Shown one piece after another: positions 1-8,186 of a stretch of DNA of 42,283 nucleotides. The translations under genes and the position numbers were made by a program. The first letter of the stretch is position 1. Every line of letters starts with the position of its first letter. Below the pieces are notes generated by a model. The model was given only the letters and a program-made list of their open reading frames with translations. It had not been told where the DNA came from and did not search any database. The stretch comes from Yinghuangia elevatio (GTDB taxonomy: Bacteria > Actinomycetota > Actinomycetes > Streptomycetales > Streptomycetaceae), in NCBI RefSeq assembly GCF_040649515.1, contig NZ_JBEZFP010000082.1:1-42283 (forward strand), given 5' to 3'.

Positions 1-408
1 CGCACGCTGACGCAGCTCAAGCGGATAGGTGAACGGACGTCCCATAACTCGATCCTTACACGTAATCGAGTCCCCACTTCACCCGGGGCGGTTCACCTGG
101 AGCTGGAGATCCCCGCCGACAGCCCGTTCCACCCCGGCGAGCGCTGGACGCCCGACCTGGCGCAGGAGTTCTTCGGCGCGCACAGCAGCCGGTCCGCCGA
201 GTTCATCGAAAGTGAGCTGACCCGCTACCTGACGATCCCGGGCCAGGCCATCGGCTACAAGCTCGGCGAACGCGCGTGGTTGCTGGGCCGCGAGAACGCC
301 CGTCGCGCACACGGGGACGCGTTCGACCTCAAGGCCTGGCACATGGCCGCGCTGTCGCAGGGCTCGCTGGGCCTGGACGACCTGGTGGACGAACTCTCGG
401 CACTTTAA
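1..408 (+). CDS. DUF885 family protein, C-terminal part, 5' end missing or rearranged
   Basis: The frame is open from the first base of the window to TAA at 406-408. From about base 103 the translation reads HLELEIPADSPFHPGERW and runs through YLTIPGQAIGYKLGERAW to a C-terminus ending GLDDLVDELSAL. This pattern is typical of the end of DUF885 proteins, which are metallopeptidase-like actinobacterial proteins of unproven substrate. The roughly 34 codons before it (starting RTLTQLKRIGERTSHN) do not resemble the family, which normally shows a helix ending near VVVDIGMHLELEIP here. The DNA of that stretch is also less GC-rich. I infer a rearrangement junction near base 100. No start can be assigned. 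A 13-bp-stem hairpin lies 76 bp downstream. Confidence 0.6.
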   Translation, partial: RTLTQLKRIGERTSHNSILTRNRVPTSPGAVHLELEIPADSPFHPGERWTPDLAQEFFGAHSSRSAEFIESELTRYLTIPGQAIGYKLGERAWLLGRENARRAHGDAFDLKAWHMAALSQGSLGLDDLVDELSAL

Positions 409-484
409 CTGCGGTTGTCGCAAAGCTACTTGCGGTCGCCGTACGCCTGCCCGACGGCCGTCGGGACGGCGCTTCGGGCGCGAA

Positions 485-526
485 CGCCTCTGCCAGGCAA
501 CCCGTTTCGGCTACCTGGCAGAGGCG
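485..526. terminator. 13-bp stem hairpin between convergent genes
   Basis: CGCCTCTGCCAGG (485-497) is followed by a 16-nt loop and the exact reverse complement at 514-526. It lies 76 bp past the DUF885 stop and between convergent genes, so it probably terminates the plus-strand transcript. There is no U-tract, as is common in actinomycetes. Confidence 0.65.
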
Positions 527-596
527 GTCACGGCCGGCGTGCGTACGCGTCGCTCCGATGCGCGGCTGCCATCTGTCTGCACGATCGCGAACTGCC

Positions 597-692
597 TTGC
601 GCACGAACTGCGCTGTACGCGAGCCGCGTTGTGCACGAGCTGCGTTGTGCACGAGCTGCGTTGTGCACGAGCTGGGTTGTGCACGAGCAGCG
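597..692. repeat. tandem array of a 16-bp unit (about 6 copies)
   Basis: Six contiguous 16-bp units start at 597, 613, 629, 645, 661 and 677. The last four are nearly identical to TTGTGCACGAGCTGCG and the first two are diverged. A seventh, degenerate unit may precede at 581. Each good unit contains the palindrome GTGCAC. The array fills the gap between the DUF885 remnant and the stop codon of the CAP-domain gene on the other strand. The 16-bp period does not preserve a reading frame, so it is not protein coding. Role unknown. Confidence 0.85.
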
Positions 693-703
693 TTACGCGG
701 CAA

Positions 704-1285
704 TCACCCGGCGGTACGGCTGCACACAGCGGGCCGGGCGCCCAGCTTCCGGTGGTACCCCAGGAGATTGACGTCCCAGTAAAGCCGGTCGTAACCGACG
801 CCCCACGCCACGACATCGCGGCTCATCAGCGCCTTGTAGAACCCGTTTTCCGGGGTGGGGTCCGTGGCCATGTCGGCGAAGTGGCCGTCGTGGTTGTAGC
901 CGGAGAACATGAACTCCTGGACCAGGTTCGAGTAGATGCCCGCGTCGTTGAGCCGGTCGCGCAGGCCCCGGCCGTCACTTCCGACGGAAGTGAGCCGCTT
1001 CATGCCGGCCATGTCCCGGGCGTGGCCGCGCCCGACCTCGCTCGCGCGGTCGGAGACCAGGAGCGGACTCAGCCCTTGCACAGTCCGTTCCTTGTTGATC
1101 TCGCAAGTGATGTAGTCGACGTCCGGGTAGTACTCGCGGGCCTGACGTACGTCCGCCGGAACAACCTGCGCCGCCGTCGGGCGGGCGGCGACCTCCGCAG
1201 TCGAGGCCAAGGCCGGGGCCGAACCCAGCAGGGACACGGCCGCCACAGCCGCGGCGACGACCGCCACACAGCGCCTACGCTTCAC
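704..1285 (-). CDS. secreted CAP (SCP/PR1) domain protein
   Basis: A 193-residue protein. The GTG start at 1285 lies behind AGGAGG. Residues 1-27 form a signal peptide (KRRR, a hydrophobic run, then ALA-S). Residues about 58-190 match the CAP fold: INKERTVQGLSPLL, then RGHARDMA with a candidate active-site His near 88, then AGIYSNLVQEFMFSGY and later DVVAWGVGYD. Bacterial CAP proteins are extracellular and of mostly unknown activity; binding of hydrophobic ligands and wall-associated roles have been proposed for the family. Two cysteines (one near 61, one near the C-terminus) could pair outside the cell. It appears monocistronic, and the 16-bp array ends just past its stop. Confidence 0.8.
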   Translation of the reverse strand: MKRRRCVAVVAAAVAAVSLLGSAPALASTAEVAARPTAAQVVPADVRQAREYYPDVDYITCEINKERTVQGLSPLLVSDRASEVGRGHARDMAGMKRLTSVGSDGRGLRDRLNDAGIYSNLVQEFMFSGYNHDGHFADMATDPTPENGFYKALMSRDVVAWGVGYDRLYWDVNLLGYHRKLGARPAVCSRTAG

Positions 1286-1558
1286 GATGCTCCTCCTGGA
1301 CGCCCGAACCGGCTCGCTGCCGACACCGCAGACCGTGCCAGCCGACCGGCGCCCCTTCGAGCAACCACGCCGTTGGTTCACTCGCCCGGCGCACCCCGGC
1401 CGGCCGCGAGCGCGGGTGGCCTCGGCCAGGCCCGCGGTTGTGGAAGGACTGCGTACGGCGCCCCGAGCGCGAAATCCCGGGACGACTACGAGCGGGGAAC
1501 CGACCTTCGCCACCGTACGATTCGGCAGAAGTCCGAACGACAAGCTGAAGGCCCCGCC

Positions 1559-2107
1559 ATGGTCAAGAAGAGTGCCGGAATCATGCTCTACCGCGTCCTC
1601 AACAGCGGCGGTGAAGGCGATGCCAACGGCAACAGCAACGGCAACGGCAACGGCAACGGCATCGTCGAGGTGCTGATCGTGCACCCGGGCGGCCCGTTCT
1701 GGGCGCGGAAGGACGCGGGGGCCTGGTCGATCCCGAAGGGCGAGTACCTGGACGACGAGCAGCCGCAGGCGGCCGCCGTACGGGAGTTCGAGGAGGAAAC
1801 GGGCGCGGTCGTGGACCCGGGCAAGGCCGTCGACCTCGGCTCGGTGACGCAGCGGAACGGCAAGATCGTCACCGCTTGGGCGGTCGAGGACGACTTCGAC
1901 GTCACCACCCTGGTCAGCAACCACTTCGAGATGGTGTGGCCCCCCGGGTCGGGCACCGTCAGTAGCTTCCCCGAGATCGACCACGCGCTGTGGTGCACCC
2001 CCGAAGTCGCGCGGGAAAAGCTCAACCCGGCCCAAGTAGCTTTCGTGGAAAGGCTGTTGGAGCACCTCGCGGACGACCGCCGGGACGCGGACGACGACGT
2101 GCGCTAA
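1559..2107 (+). CDS. Nudix hydrolase (NTP pyrophosphohydrolase type) with Asn-Gly repeat insert
   Basis: A 182-residue cytoplasmic protein. The Nudix box spans residues 61-84: G, then E, then REFEEETGAV, complete for metal and pyrophosphate binding. The neighbouring FWARKDAGAWSIPKGEY places it in the group of predicted NTP pyrophosphohydrolases that clean up or recycle nucleotide derivatives; the substrate cannot be read from the sequence. Residues 15-34 are a low-complexity Gly/Asn stretch (NGNSNGNGNGNG) encoded by a GGCAAC hexanucleotide repeat. It sits between the first and second beta strands, where relatives have a short turn. The ATG at 1559 has only a weak upstream purine tract. The convergent neighbour is an aldo/keto reductase. 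Confidence 0.9.
   Translation: MVKKSAGIMLYRVLNSGGEGDANGNSNGNGNGNGIVEVLIVHPGGPFWARKDAGAWSIPKGEYLDDEQPQAAAVREFEEETGAVVDPGKAVDLGSVTQRNGKIVTAWAVEDDFDVTTLVSNHFEMVWPPGSGTVSSFPEIDHALWCTPEVAREKLNPAQVAFVERLLEHLADDRRDADDDVR
1624..1660 (+). repeat. GGCAAC hexanucleotide repeat inside the Nudix gene
   Basis: Six units of AACGGC, one of them altered to AACAGC, encode an Asn-Gly run. The perfect hexamer periodicity suggests slippage-prone DNA; length changes would stay in frame. Confidence 0.85.
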
Positions 2108-2230
2108 GCCGCGGTCGCGGCCCGCTGGTGGTCGGGGGCCCGAAGGCGTTGGCAGCGGCATGCCGCCGTCGCCACGCCTCCGGTCGCGGCCCGACGGCGG
2201 CCTTGCCGGGATCCCAGGTCCCTGCCGGGG

Positions 2231-3082
2231 TCAGCTCTCCAGGCGTCGTTTGGCAAGCCAGGCGACCATTTCGGGGTCGTGGTGGTCGAAGAACAGCGTG
2301 GTGCCGGTGTCCAGGGCGGCGATCTCGGCCATCTGGTCGTCGGTGAGGGTGAAGTCGAAGACGTCGATGTTCTCGGCCATGCGCTCGGCGCGGACGGACT
2401 TGGGGATCGTGACGATGTCGCGCTGGACGAGCCAGCGCAGGACGACCTGCGCGACGGACTTGCCGTACTGCGCGCCGATCGCGGCCAGGACCGGGTGGGT
2501 GAACAGGTTGTTCTTGCCTTCGGCGAACCCGCCCCAGGACTGGTGCTGGACGCCGTGCTCGCGCATGAGTCTGTGGTCGGCGGCGCGCTGGAAGAACGGG
2601 TGCGTCTCGATCTGGTTGACCGCCGGGGTGACCTCGTTGTTGACGATCAGGTCCAGGAGCCGGTCGGGGAAGAAGTTCGCGACGCCGATCGCCTTGGCCC
2701 GCCCCGCGCGGTAAAGGTCTTCCATGGCGCGCCACTGGCCGTAGACGTCGCCGTACGGCTGGTGCATCAGGTAGAGATCGACGTGGTCCAGGCCCAGCTT
2801 GCCGAGCGACGCCTCGAAGGCACGCAGGGTGTTCTCCTGGGCCGGGGCGTCCTGAACCCACAGCTTGGTGGTGACGAACAGTTCCTCGCGCGAGACACCG
2901 CTGCTCTTGATCGCGCGGCCGACGGCCTCCTCGTTGCCGTACGCGGCCGCCGTGTCCAGGAGGCGGTATCCGGCGGCGAGCGCGTCGGCGACGGCGCGCT
3001 CGGTCTCCTCCGGCGGGATCTGGTAGACGCCGAAGCCGAGGATCGGCATCCGGGAGCCGGTGTTCAGGGTGACGTACTGCAT
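2231..3082 (-). CDS. aldo/keto reductase
   Basis: A 283-residue cytosolic NADPH-dependent reductase of the aldo/keto reductase superfamily, resembling the 2,5-diketo-D-gluconate reductase group. The full catalytic tetrad is visible: Asp43 and Tyr48 in LLDTAAAYGNE, Lys73 in TKLW and His107 in LMHQP. The C-terminal cofactor segment reads IPKSVRAERMAEN. The ATG at 3082 follows GAAGGA at proper spacing. It is transcribed away from the XRE/MmyB-type regulator at 3419. That arrangement is common for redox enzymes under a divergent regulator, so control by that regulator is inferred. Substrate unknown. Confidence 0.92.
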   Translation of the reverse strand: MQYVTLNTGSRMPILGFGVYQIPPEETERAVADALAAGYRLLDTAAAYGNEEAVGRAIKSSGVSREELFVTTKLWVQDAPAQENTLRAFEASLGKLGLDHVDLYLMHQPYGDVYGQWRAMEDLYRAGRAKAIGVANFFPDRLLDLIVNNEVTPAVNQIETHPFFQRAADHRLMREHGVQHQSWGGFAEGKNNLFTHPVLAAIGAQYGKSVAQVVLRWLVQRDIVTIPKSVRAERMAENIDVFDFTLTDDQMAEIAALDTGTTLFFDHHDPEMVAWLAKRRLES

Positions 3083-3418
3083 GGGTGCTTCCTTCGGTGT
3101 CGGCGTGGTCGTGGCTGGCGGCGGCCGGGGGCCGGGGGGGGCACCGCGCGGCGGTATCCACCATGGCCCGCCCGCCTCTCCGATGCGCGCCGCCGTCCCT
3201 GGTCGGACGCGCCGCCCCCTCGGATGGAGCAGCGCCGGCCCGCGTGCCCGTATCAGGCGTGGCGGCGGTTCGGTACGGTCCGCGGCGCGACGCAAGGCAT
3301 CGGCAGGAATCAACCTTCGCGCGTTTCCGCCCCTGGTGGCAGGGCGGGCCCTTCGGGGGTGACGACAGGGCCCCTCACGGCGTCGCCGCGCAGGTCAGCG
3401 CGGTGTGACACTGAAGTC
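3083..3418. other. divergent intergenic region
   Basis: 336 bp between the divergently transcribed reductase and regulator. It must contain both promoters. It is extremely GC-rich (a run of eight G near 3136), and I could not pick out a convincing operator. Confidence 0.5.
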
Positions 3419-4336
3419 ATGGCACCCGAGCACACCCCGAGCGACAGCGCCGGCCTGGAGCTGGGCCGGTTCCTGCGCGCCCGCCGCACCCAGACCGGCC
3501 CGGACCAGGTCGGCCTGACCGTCGGCACGGGTCTGCGGCGTACCCCTGGGCTGCGCAGGGAGGAGTTGGCCACGCTCGCGGGGATCAGCATCGACTACTA
3601 CGTACGTCTGGAGCGCGGCAAGGAGACCCGCCCCAGCCCGTCGGTGCTCGACGGGCTGGCCCGCGCGCTCCGCCTGGACGACCAGGAGCACCAGCACCTG
3701 CGCGAACTCGCCGCCCGCGCCGCGCGGTACGCCCCCGAGCCGCCGGCCGCGCCGAGCCGCACCATCCGTCCGCACGTGAAGCTGCTGCTGGAGGCGATGC
3801 GCCCGAACCCCGCGTACGTCGTCAGCCGCAGCTTCGACTTCCTCGCCTGGAACCCCGGCGGCCTCGCACTGTACGCGGGCCTGGACGACTGGCCCGCGAA
3901 GCAGCGCAATCTCGCCCGCTACCTCTTCCTCCACCCCGCCGCGCGCGACCTGTTCCCCGCCTGGGAGTCGCAGGTACGCGCCTGCGTCGCCCGCCTGCGC
4001 GCGCTGGCCGGCACCGCGCCCGACGCGCCCGACCTGACCCAGCTCGTCGGCGAACTGCTCCTGAAAAGCCCCGACTTCGCCAAGCTGTGGGAACGCTACG
4101 AGGTGACCGGCCGCAAACCCGCCGACAAGACCTTCCACCACCCCCACGTCGGCACCATCACCCTCACCGCCCAGTCCATGGAGCTCGAAGGCACCCCCGG
4201 CCAACGCCTCGGCGTGTACGTCGCCCACCCCGGTACGCCCGACCACGACGCGCTGCTTCTGCTCGACATGACGGCACCGCAGCCCGCCCCGTACCGCCCG
4301 GCGACGAACCTGCGGGAGCCCCGCGACAAACGTTGA
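3419..4336 (+). CDS. helix-turn-helix regulator with MmyB-like ligand-binding domain
   Basis: A 305-residue DNA-binding protein. Residues about 12-80 form an XRE-type helix-turn-helix, with LRREELATLAGISIDYYVRL followed by ERGKETRPSPSVLDGLARAL. Residues about 105-295 match the MmyB-like C-terminal domain (NPAYVVSRSFDFLAWN, later YLFLHPAARDLFPAWE), which binds fatty-acid-like or other small ligands in studied members. Such regulators are abundant in actinomycetes and often control an adjacent, divergent oxidoreductase, as here. The ATG at 3419 gives a standard N-terminus; no strong Shine-Dalgarno is seen before it. The effector is unknown. Confidence 0.9.
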   Translation: MAPEHTPSDSAGLELGRFLRARRTQTGPDQVGLTVGTGLRRTPGLRREELATLAGISIDYYVRLERGKETRPSPSVLDGLARALRLDDQEHQHLRELAARAARYAPEPPAAPSRTIRPHVKLLLEAMRPNPAYVVSRSFDFLAWNPGGLALYAGLDDWPAKQRNLARYLFLHPAARDLFPAWESQVRACVARLRALAGTAPDAPDLTQLVGELLLKSPDFAKLWERYEVTGRKPADKTFHHPHVGTITLTAQSMELEGTPGQRLGVYVAHPGTPDHDALLLLDMTAPQPAPYRPATNLREPRDKR

Positions 4337-4495
4337 CGGGGCACCGACGCGCGACACCGGGCGGCAAGTGGCGGGCGGCGGCCGACGGGTCCCGGCCTCC
4401 AGGGATCCCGCATGCACCGTCGTGGCGGGTCGTCGTCGGCCGCCCCTAACATCTGGCGAACATGACATGACTCTTGAAGGGGACGTTTCCGAACC

Positions 4496-5614
4496 ATGGC
4501 GGGCGAAGTCCCCGAGCCCCCTCAGCCCCGCTACACCGTCGACGCAGGCGGGTCACAGGTCCTCAGCCGCGGGGCCGACGCGGTCGTGTACGCGGCGACC
4601 GACAACGTGACCGACAGCCCTGTCGCCATGAAGGTGCTGCACAACGACGACCCCAGGGCCGTTGCGGGCTTCCGCCAGGAGGCGGACATGCTCATGCGCG
4701 TCCAAAGCCCCCATGTCGTAGCGGGCCTTGCGCAAGGCGAATTCGACAATGGCGCTCCGTATGTCGTCATGGAGCGGTTGAGCGGGACCGACCTGAGGAC
4801 CCACCTCTCCACGGCAGGGGGACCGCTCAGCCTCGACGAGACGCTGCGCATCGGCGCGGGCATCGCCGCGGGGCTGAGCGCGACGCACGACGCGGGGATC
4901 GTGCACCGCGACGTGAAGCCGGAGAACGTGATGCTCGGCACGGACGGCAGCGTCAAACTCGTCGACCTGGGAATCGCGGCCTATCAGGATCCCGCGGTGC
5001 CCGACCTGAACCCGAACGCCGGATCCATCGGATACCTCGCGCCGGAGCGGATTCCGACGTCGGAGCAGCCTCCACCGCGGGGCGAACCGGCCACCGACCT
5101 GTACGGACTGGGCTCCGTGATCTACGAGATGGCTTCCGGGGGCAAGGCCTTCCCCGGCAGCGATGTCGTCGCTGTCCTGACCGCGCAAGTACACGGCGAT
5201 GTGCAGCCACTCGACCAAGTTGCGGACGTACCCAAGGATGTCGCGGACCTGGTGACCGGCCTCATGCAGCCGTCCCCTGACGCGCGGCCGCAGCAAGCAG
5301 CGGACGTACAGCAGCAGTTGGTCGCATTCGCCGCACGGGAGACTGCGGCCGACACGGCTCAGGACGTGACGCAGATTGCCGCCCTGGGTATGGACGGAGC
5401 CCATACGGCGCTGTCGGCCGGACGAGACGCGGGCAGTGACGTCGGGCGCGACCAGCAGGGGCAGGGCCCTGGCCCCGGACGGGAGTCCGCCGCAATGCAA
5501 CCAGGCGACGCAGCCGCCACCACGCCGGCGCCGGGTCCTCAGGACCAGACGTCCGGGAACCAGCCGGATCTCGGCCCGGACCCACCGTCGGCGGAGCTCT
5601 CGAAGGAGATGTGA
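4496..5614 (+). CDS. soluble Ser/Thr protein kinase
   Basis: A 372-residue Hanks-type kinase. Residues 20-290 form the kinase domain: VAMK with Lys46, HRDVKPEN with Asp139 and Asn144, the metal-binding motif as DLG (157-159) rather than DFG, and APE at 182-184. The glycine loop is degenerate (LSRGADAVV), so ATP affinity may be altered. The last 80-90 residues are Gln/Pro/Gly-rich and disordered. There is no membrane segment or PASTA domain, so unlike PknB-type kinases this one is cytoplasmic. The purine tract GAAGGGGA sits about 13 bases before the ATG at 4496. Its stop codon lies inside the first unit of a 14-bp tandem array. Targets unknown. Confidence 0.88.
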   Translation: MAGEVPEPPQPRYTVDAGGSQVLSRGADAVVYAATDNVTDSPVAMKVLHNDDPRAVAGFRQEADMLMRVQSPHVVAGLAQGEFDNGAPYVVMERLSGTDLRTHLSTAGGPLSLDETLRIGAGIAAGLSATHDAGIVHRDVKPENVMLGTDGSVKLVDLGIAAYQDPAVPDLNPNAGSIGYLAPERIPTSEQPPPRGEPATDLYGLGSVIYEMASGGKAFPGSDVVAVLTAQVHGDVQPLDQVADVPKDVADLVTGLMQPSPDARPQQAADVQQQLVAFAARETAADTAQDVTQIAALGMDGAHTALSAGRDAGSDVGRDQQGQGPGPGRESAAMQPGDAAATTPAPGPQDQTSGNQPDLGPDPPSAELSKEM

Positions 5615-5666
5615 GCACAGCGCGGTGAGCATCGCGCGGTGAGCACAGCGCGGTGAGCACACAGCG
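5611..5666. repeat. tandem array of a 14-bp unit (4 copies)
   Basis: Units start at 5611, 5625, 5639 and 5653 with consensus GTGAGCACAGCGCG. The first copy overlaps the kinase stop codon. Each unit contains GTG-AG-CAC, a small dyad. The period is not a multiple of three, and the array lies mostly outside coding sequence. Confidence 0.85.
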
Positions 5667-6087
5667 CGCGCAGGTGATCGCTGTCCCCGGTGGGTCAGGG
5701 TCGACACCTACGCCGTCCCCTTCACCGTGCTTCCCGCACAGCGGCCCGAGCTGCCGAATTGTCAGTTTCGTACGTATATAGAACGCGGCCGCCAAGACCC
5801 GGTCTTCGAACGACAGTGCCTACGGCCGACCCGATCGGGCCGGATCCGACGCATGGGCGTGAAGGGAAGGGCCCTCCCCGTGACCCGGCCGTGCCGGTGG
5901 CTATCATTCCCGGCGTATTCGAGGGGAGACGTCGGGTGCCCGCCAACGAGGGCCGCCAGTCAGCCAACGGGGACGCCGGACGCCGCGGCAACCGGGGCGG
6001 CAGCGACCGTCACTTCCGGCGCCGGTGCGTCCCGTCGGAGACGGAACGCTCCACGCAACCGTGCGGCCCGATATGGGCGGTGATGCC
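5667..6087. other. intergenic region, no gene seen
   Basis: About 420 bp between the 14-bp array and the AraC-type regulator. Short open frames on both strands have no recognisable product. A modestly AT-rich patch (TACGTATATAGAAC, near 5771-5784) could be a promoter element. Confidence 0.4.
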
Positions 6088-7182
6088 ATGACGTGTCCGG
6101 AGACGCCGACGCATCGGCGGTCAGGCGGCGATCTCGCGCGACCCCTCCCGCCCGGTTCTTCAGGCCGTCACAGGCTCGGCCCGGATGGTCGCAGGCGACC
6201 GGCGTCGGTGCCGGCTCCCATGCCCTGCTATCCGGGTACGGGCGCGGCGCCTGACGTCGACGTGTGGCGGGAGATCCTGCGGGACTCGATCGTCGAACTG
6301 GACGCCACGCCGCTCGGACCGCCGGATCGTCACGCCTATACGGGATGGGTGAACGTCCTGGACCTCGGGGCGGTCAGCATCAGCGACGTCGCGTCGGACC
6401 CGGTGCGTGTCGCCCGCACTCCCCGCCTGATCAGTCGCAACCCCGTGGACTTCTACCACCTCCTTCTCGCCCGGCGTCCCAGCCGAGCGGCCGCCGGTAC
6501 CTACCACGGACTGCTTCGGCCGGGCGACGCCGTGCTGGTCGACTCGACCCAGCCGTACTCGCTCACCGCCGACAGGTTCGCGCACTACCTGTCGATCAAC
6601 GTGCCTCGGTCCGCCTTGCGGCGGGACCTCGCCGCCGCGCCGGTTCTCGGCGGCGTCATCCCGGCCCGCGACCCGATGCTTCGGGTGCTGGCCGCGGTCG
6701 TCACGGAACTCGGTCGCAACGTGAATGACCTGACGACCGAGACGATGGCCGAAGTCGGGCACACCACCTACGAATTGCTGATGTCCACGCTTCGCGCGTC
6801 GATGGGTGCCGGCGCCCGCCCCGGCGACGTACACCTGTCGCGCACCGCACAGTTGGCACGCATGCGGGTGTTCATCCGCCGGAACTTGGCCGATCCCGCC
6901 CTGTCGCCGCGCATGCTCGCGGACGCTTTCGGGGTCTCGATCCGCTACGTCGAACTCGTCTTCCGCGAGGCCGGCTCCTCCCCCGCGCGGTCCATCCGCG
7001 ACACGCGGCTGGACGAGGCGCGGCGGATGCTTGCGGACCCTCGGCAAAGACACCGGTCGATCGCCGCGGTCGCCCACTCCGTCGGAATCGGTGATCCCGA
7101 CGTCCTGGCCCGGGCCTTCCGCGGCCGGTACGGAACCACCCCGCGCGAGTACCGACACGACCGCGCCTCCGGCATCCGCTGA
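6088..7182 (+). CDS. AraC-family transcriptional regulator
   Basis: A 364-residue regulator. The first 45 residues are Pro/Arg-rich. A sensory domain of the AraC_binding_2 type (residues about 55-230; motifs RNPVDFYHLLLARRP and GDAVLVDSTQPYSL) precedes a C-terminal double helix-turn-helix (about 260-360: MLADAFGVSIRYVELVFREA, then IAAVAHSVGIGDPDVLARAF and YGTTPREYR). The ATG at 6088 follows GGGCGG; an in-frame upstream start at 6025 is possible. Such proteins usually activate a nearby catabolic or stress operon, but the genes downstream are two secreted proteins on the same strand after a 450-bp gap, so the target is not obvious. Confidence 0.9.
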   Translation: MTCPETPTHRRSGGDLARPLPPGSSGRHRLGPDGRRRPASVPAPMPCYPGTGAAPDVDVWREILRDSIVELDATPLGPPDRHAYTGWVNVLDLGAVSISDVASDPVRVARTPRLISRNPVDFYHLLLARRPSRAAAGTYHGLLRPGDAVLVDSTQPYSLTADRFAHYLSINVPRSALRRDLAAAPVLGGVIPARDPMLRVLAAVVTELGRNVNDLTTETMAEVGHTTYELLMSTLRASMGAGARPGDVHLSRTAQLARMRVFIRRNLADPALSPRMLADAFGVSIRYVELVFREAGSSPARSIRDTRLDEARRMLADPRQRHRSIAAVAHSVGIGDPDVLARAFRGRYGTTPREYRHDRASGIR

Positions 7183-7632
7183 TCCACCCTCCCGCTGTCC
7201 GGTCGGCGATCGGGTCCGCAACCGCGCGAAGACCTCGGGTTCCCCGGACGTCACCGCGCCCACCCACCGCAACGTCTCCTCGGCGCTGTTCGTGAATCGA
7301 CGGGCGGCAGTACGCGGATCACCGGTTGCATCAACTCGAGATTGGCATCGTGGACGCGTTCACCACGAGGCAAGATCCACTGCCGAGACGTCAGGCTCGG
7401 CACGTGACGTTGTGGGGGACAACGATCGACACAAGATCGCGGCCGAATCCTTCGCGATCCCACCCCACATCAAATCGACGACCTCGTATCGCTCCTGCGG
7501 CATTCAGGAAAACAGGCTTCCGGCTTGCGGGTGTCGGGCGACAGCCCCGCATGACGGCCTCGGTATATCCGCCTCTCGCCGACTTCATGCCCGAGAGCAA
7601 TCCCTTGACGGACAAACGATTCGAGAGGGCCC
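7183..7632. other. intergenic region, no gene seen
   Basis: 450 bp between the regulator and the first small secreted protein. Open frames here have no family resemblance and poor actinobacterial codon bias. It presumably carries the promoter of the 7633 gene. Confidence 0.4.
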
Positions 7633-8082
7633 ATGCCTCATCCCAGTGCACCTTCCACCACCACTCGGCGCTTCCCCCGCGGCCGACACATCGTCGCCGC
7701 GCTGTTCGGTGCGGCCGCCCTGGCTTCGCTGGGTGTCGTGACCGCGCCGTCGGCCGGCGCCGCCACGCTTCCCTCCGGCATCGCGTGGGACCACATCTAC
7801 TCCGGCCCCGGGGTCAAGGTCTATGTCAAGGAACACGGAGACATGATCTCCGTGTGCGACACCTCGGCGAACGGCCACGCCGCCTGGGTGGCGGTCGACA
7901 ACGTCTCCGACAACATCTCGGGCTACAAGCTCTCCGTCACCACGGGCAAGGGAACGTGCGCCACGCGCCAGGCCACCCAGGGCGGCCGATACGACCTGGC
8001 GGAGTACAGCACCATCGGCATGAGCTACGAGGGCCAAGGCGGACTCGGCAGCACCTACTCGGCATGGTCCAACGACCACTGA
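7633..8082 (+). CDS. small secreted protein of unknown function
   Basis: A 149-residue protein with GAGAGGG before the ATG at 7633. A long signal peptide (residues 1-43) has an arginine-rich n-region (RRFPRGRH), a hydrophobic core and a cleavage site near AGA-A. The mature part (about 105 residues) has two cysteines (SVCDT and GTCAT) that could form a disulfide, and ends in a Tyr/Ser/Gly-rich tail. The pattern GD...V.DT..NG..A is shared with the product of the next gene, which suggests a tandem pair of one small beta-rich extracellular family. No function can be assigned. Confidence 0.75.
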   Translation: MPHPSAPSTTTRRFPRGRHIVAALFGAAALASLGVVTAPSAGAATLPSGIAWDHIYSGPGVKVYVKEHGDMISVCDTSANGHAAWVAVDNVSDNISGYKLSVTTGKGTCATRQATQGGRYDLAEYSTIGMSYEGQGGLGSTYSAWSNDH

Positions 8083-8186
8083 CCGCGAATGCGTGGACGA
8101 CGCGCCGCCCGGACTCCCGTACGGCAACGGGGAGTTCGATTCCAACGCTTGATCATCGTCAAATCGAACGAACCGGAGTGATCGGC

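Noticed and set aside
597..692. Possible CRISPR array
   Set aside because: Units are contiguous 16-mers with no variable spacers, and no cas genes are present. The same holds for the 14-bp and 13-bp arrays.
704..2161. A 485-codon minus-strand open frame covering the CAP and Nudix region
   Set aside because: Only its 3' part (from GTG 1285, with AGGAGG) resembles a protein family. The rest is antisense to the Nudix gene and reflects high GC.
2112..2193. 13-bp direct repeat CGGTCGCGGCCCG (2112-2124 and 2181-2193)
   Set aside because: Only two copies in GC-rich DNA after the Nudix gene; could easily be chance, and no attached structure was seen.
2279..4336. A 685-codon plus-strand frame apparently fusing to the HTH regulator
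   Set aside because: The first 380 codons are antisense to the aldo/keto reductase and the promoter region. The regulator begins at 3419.
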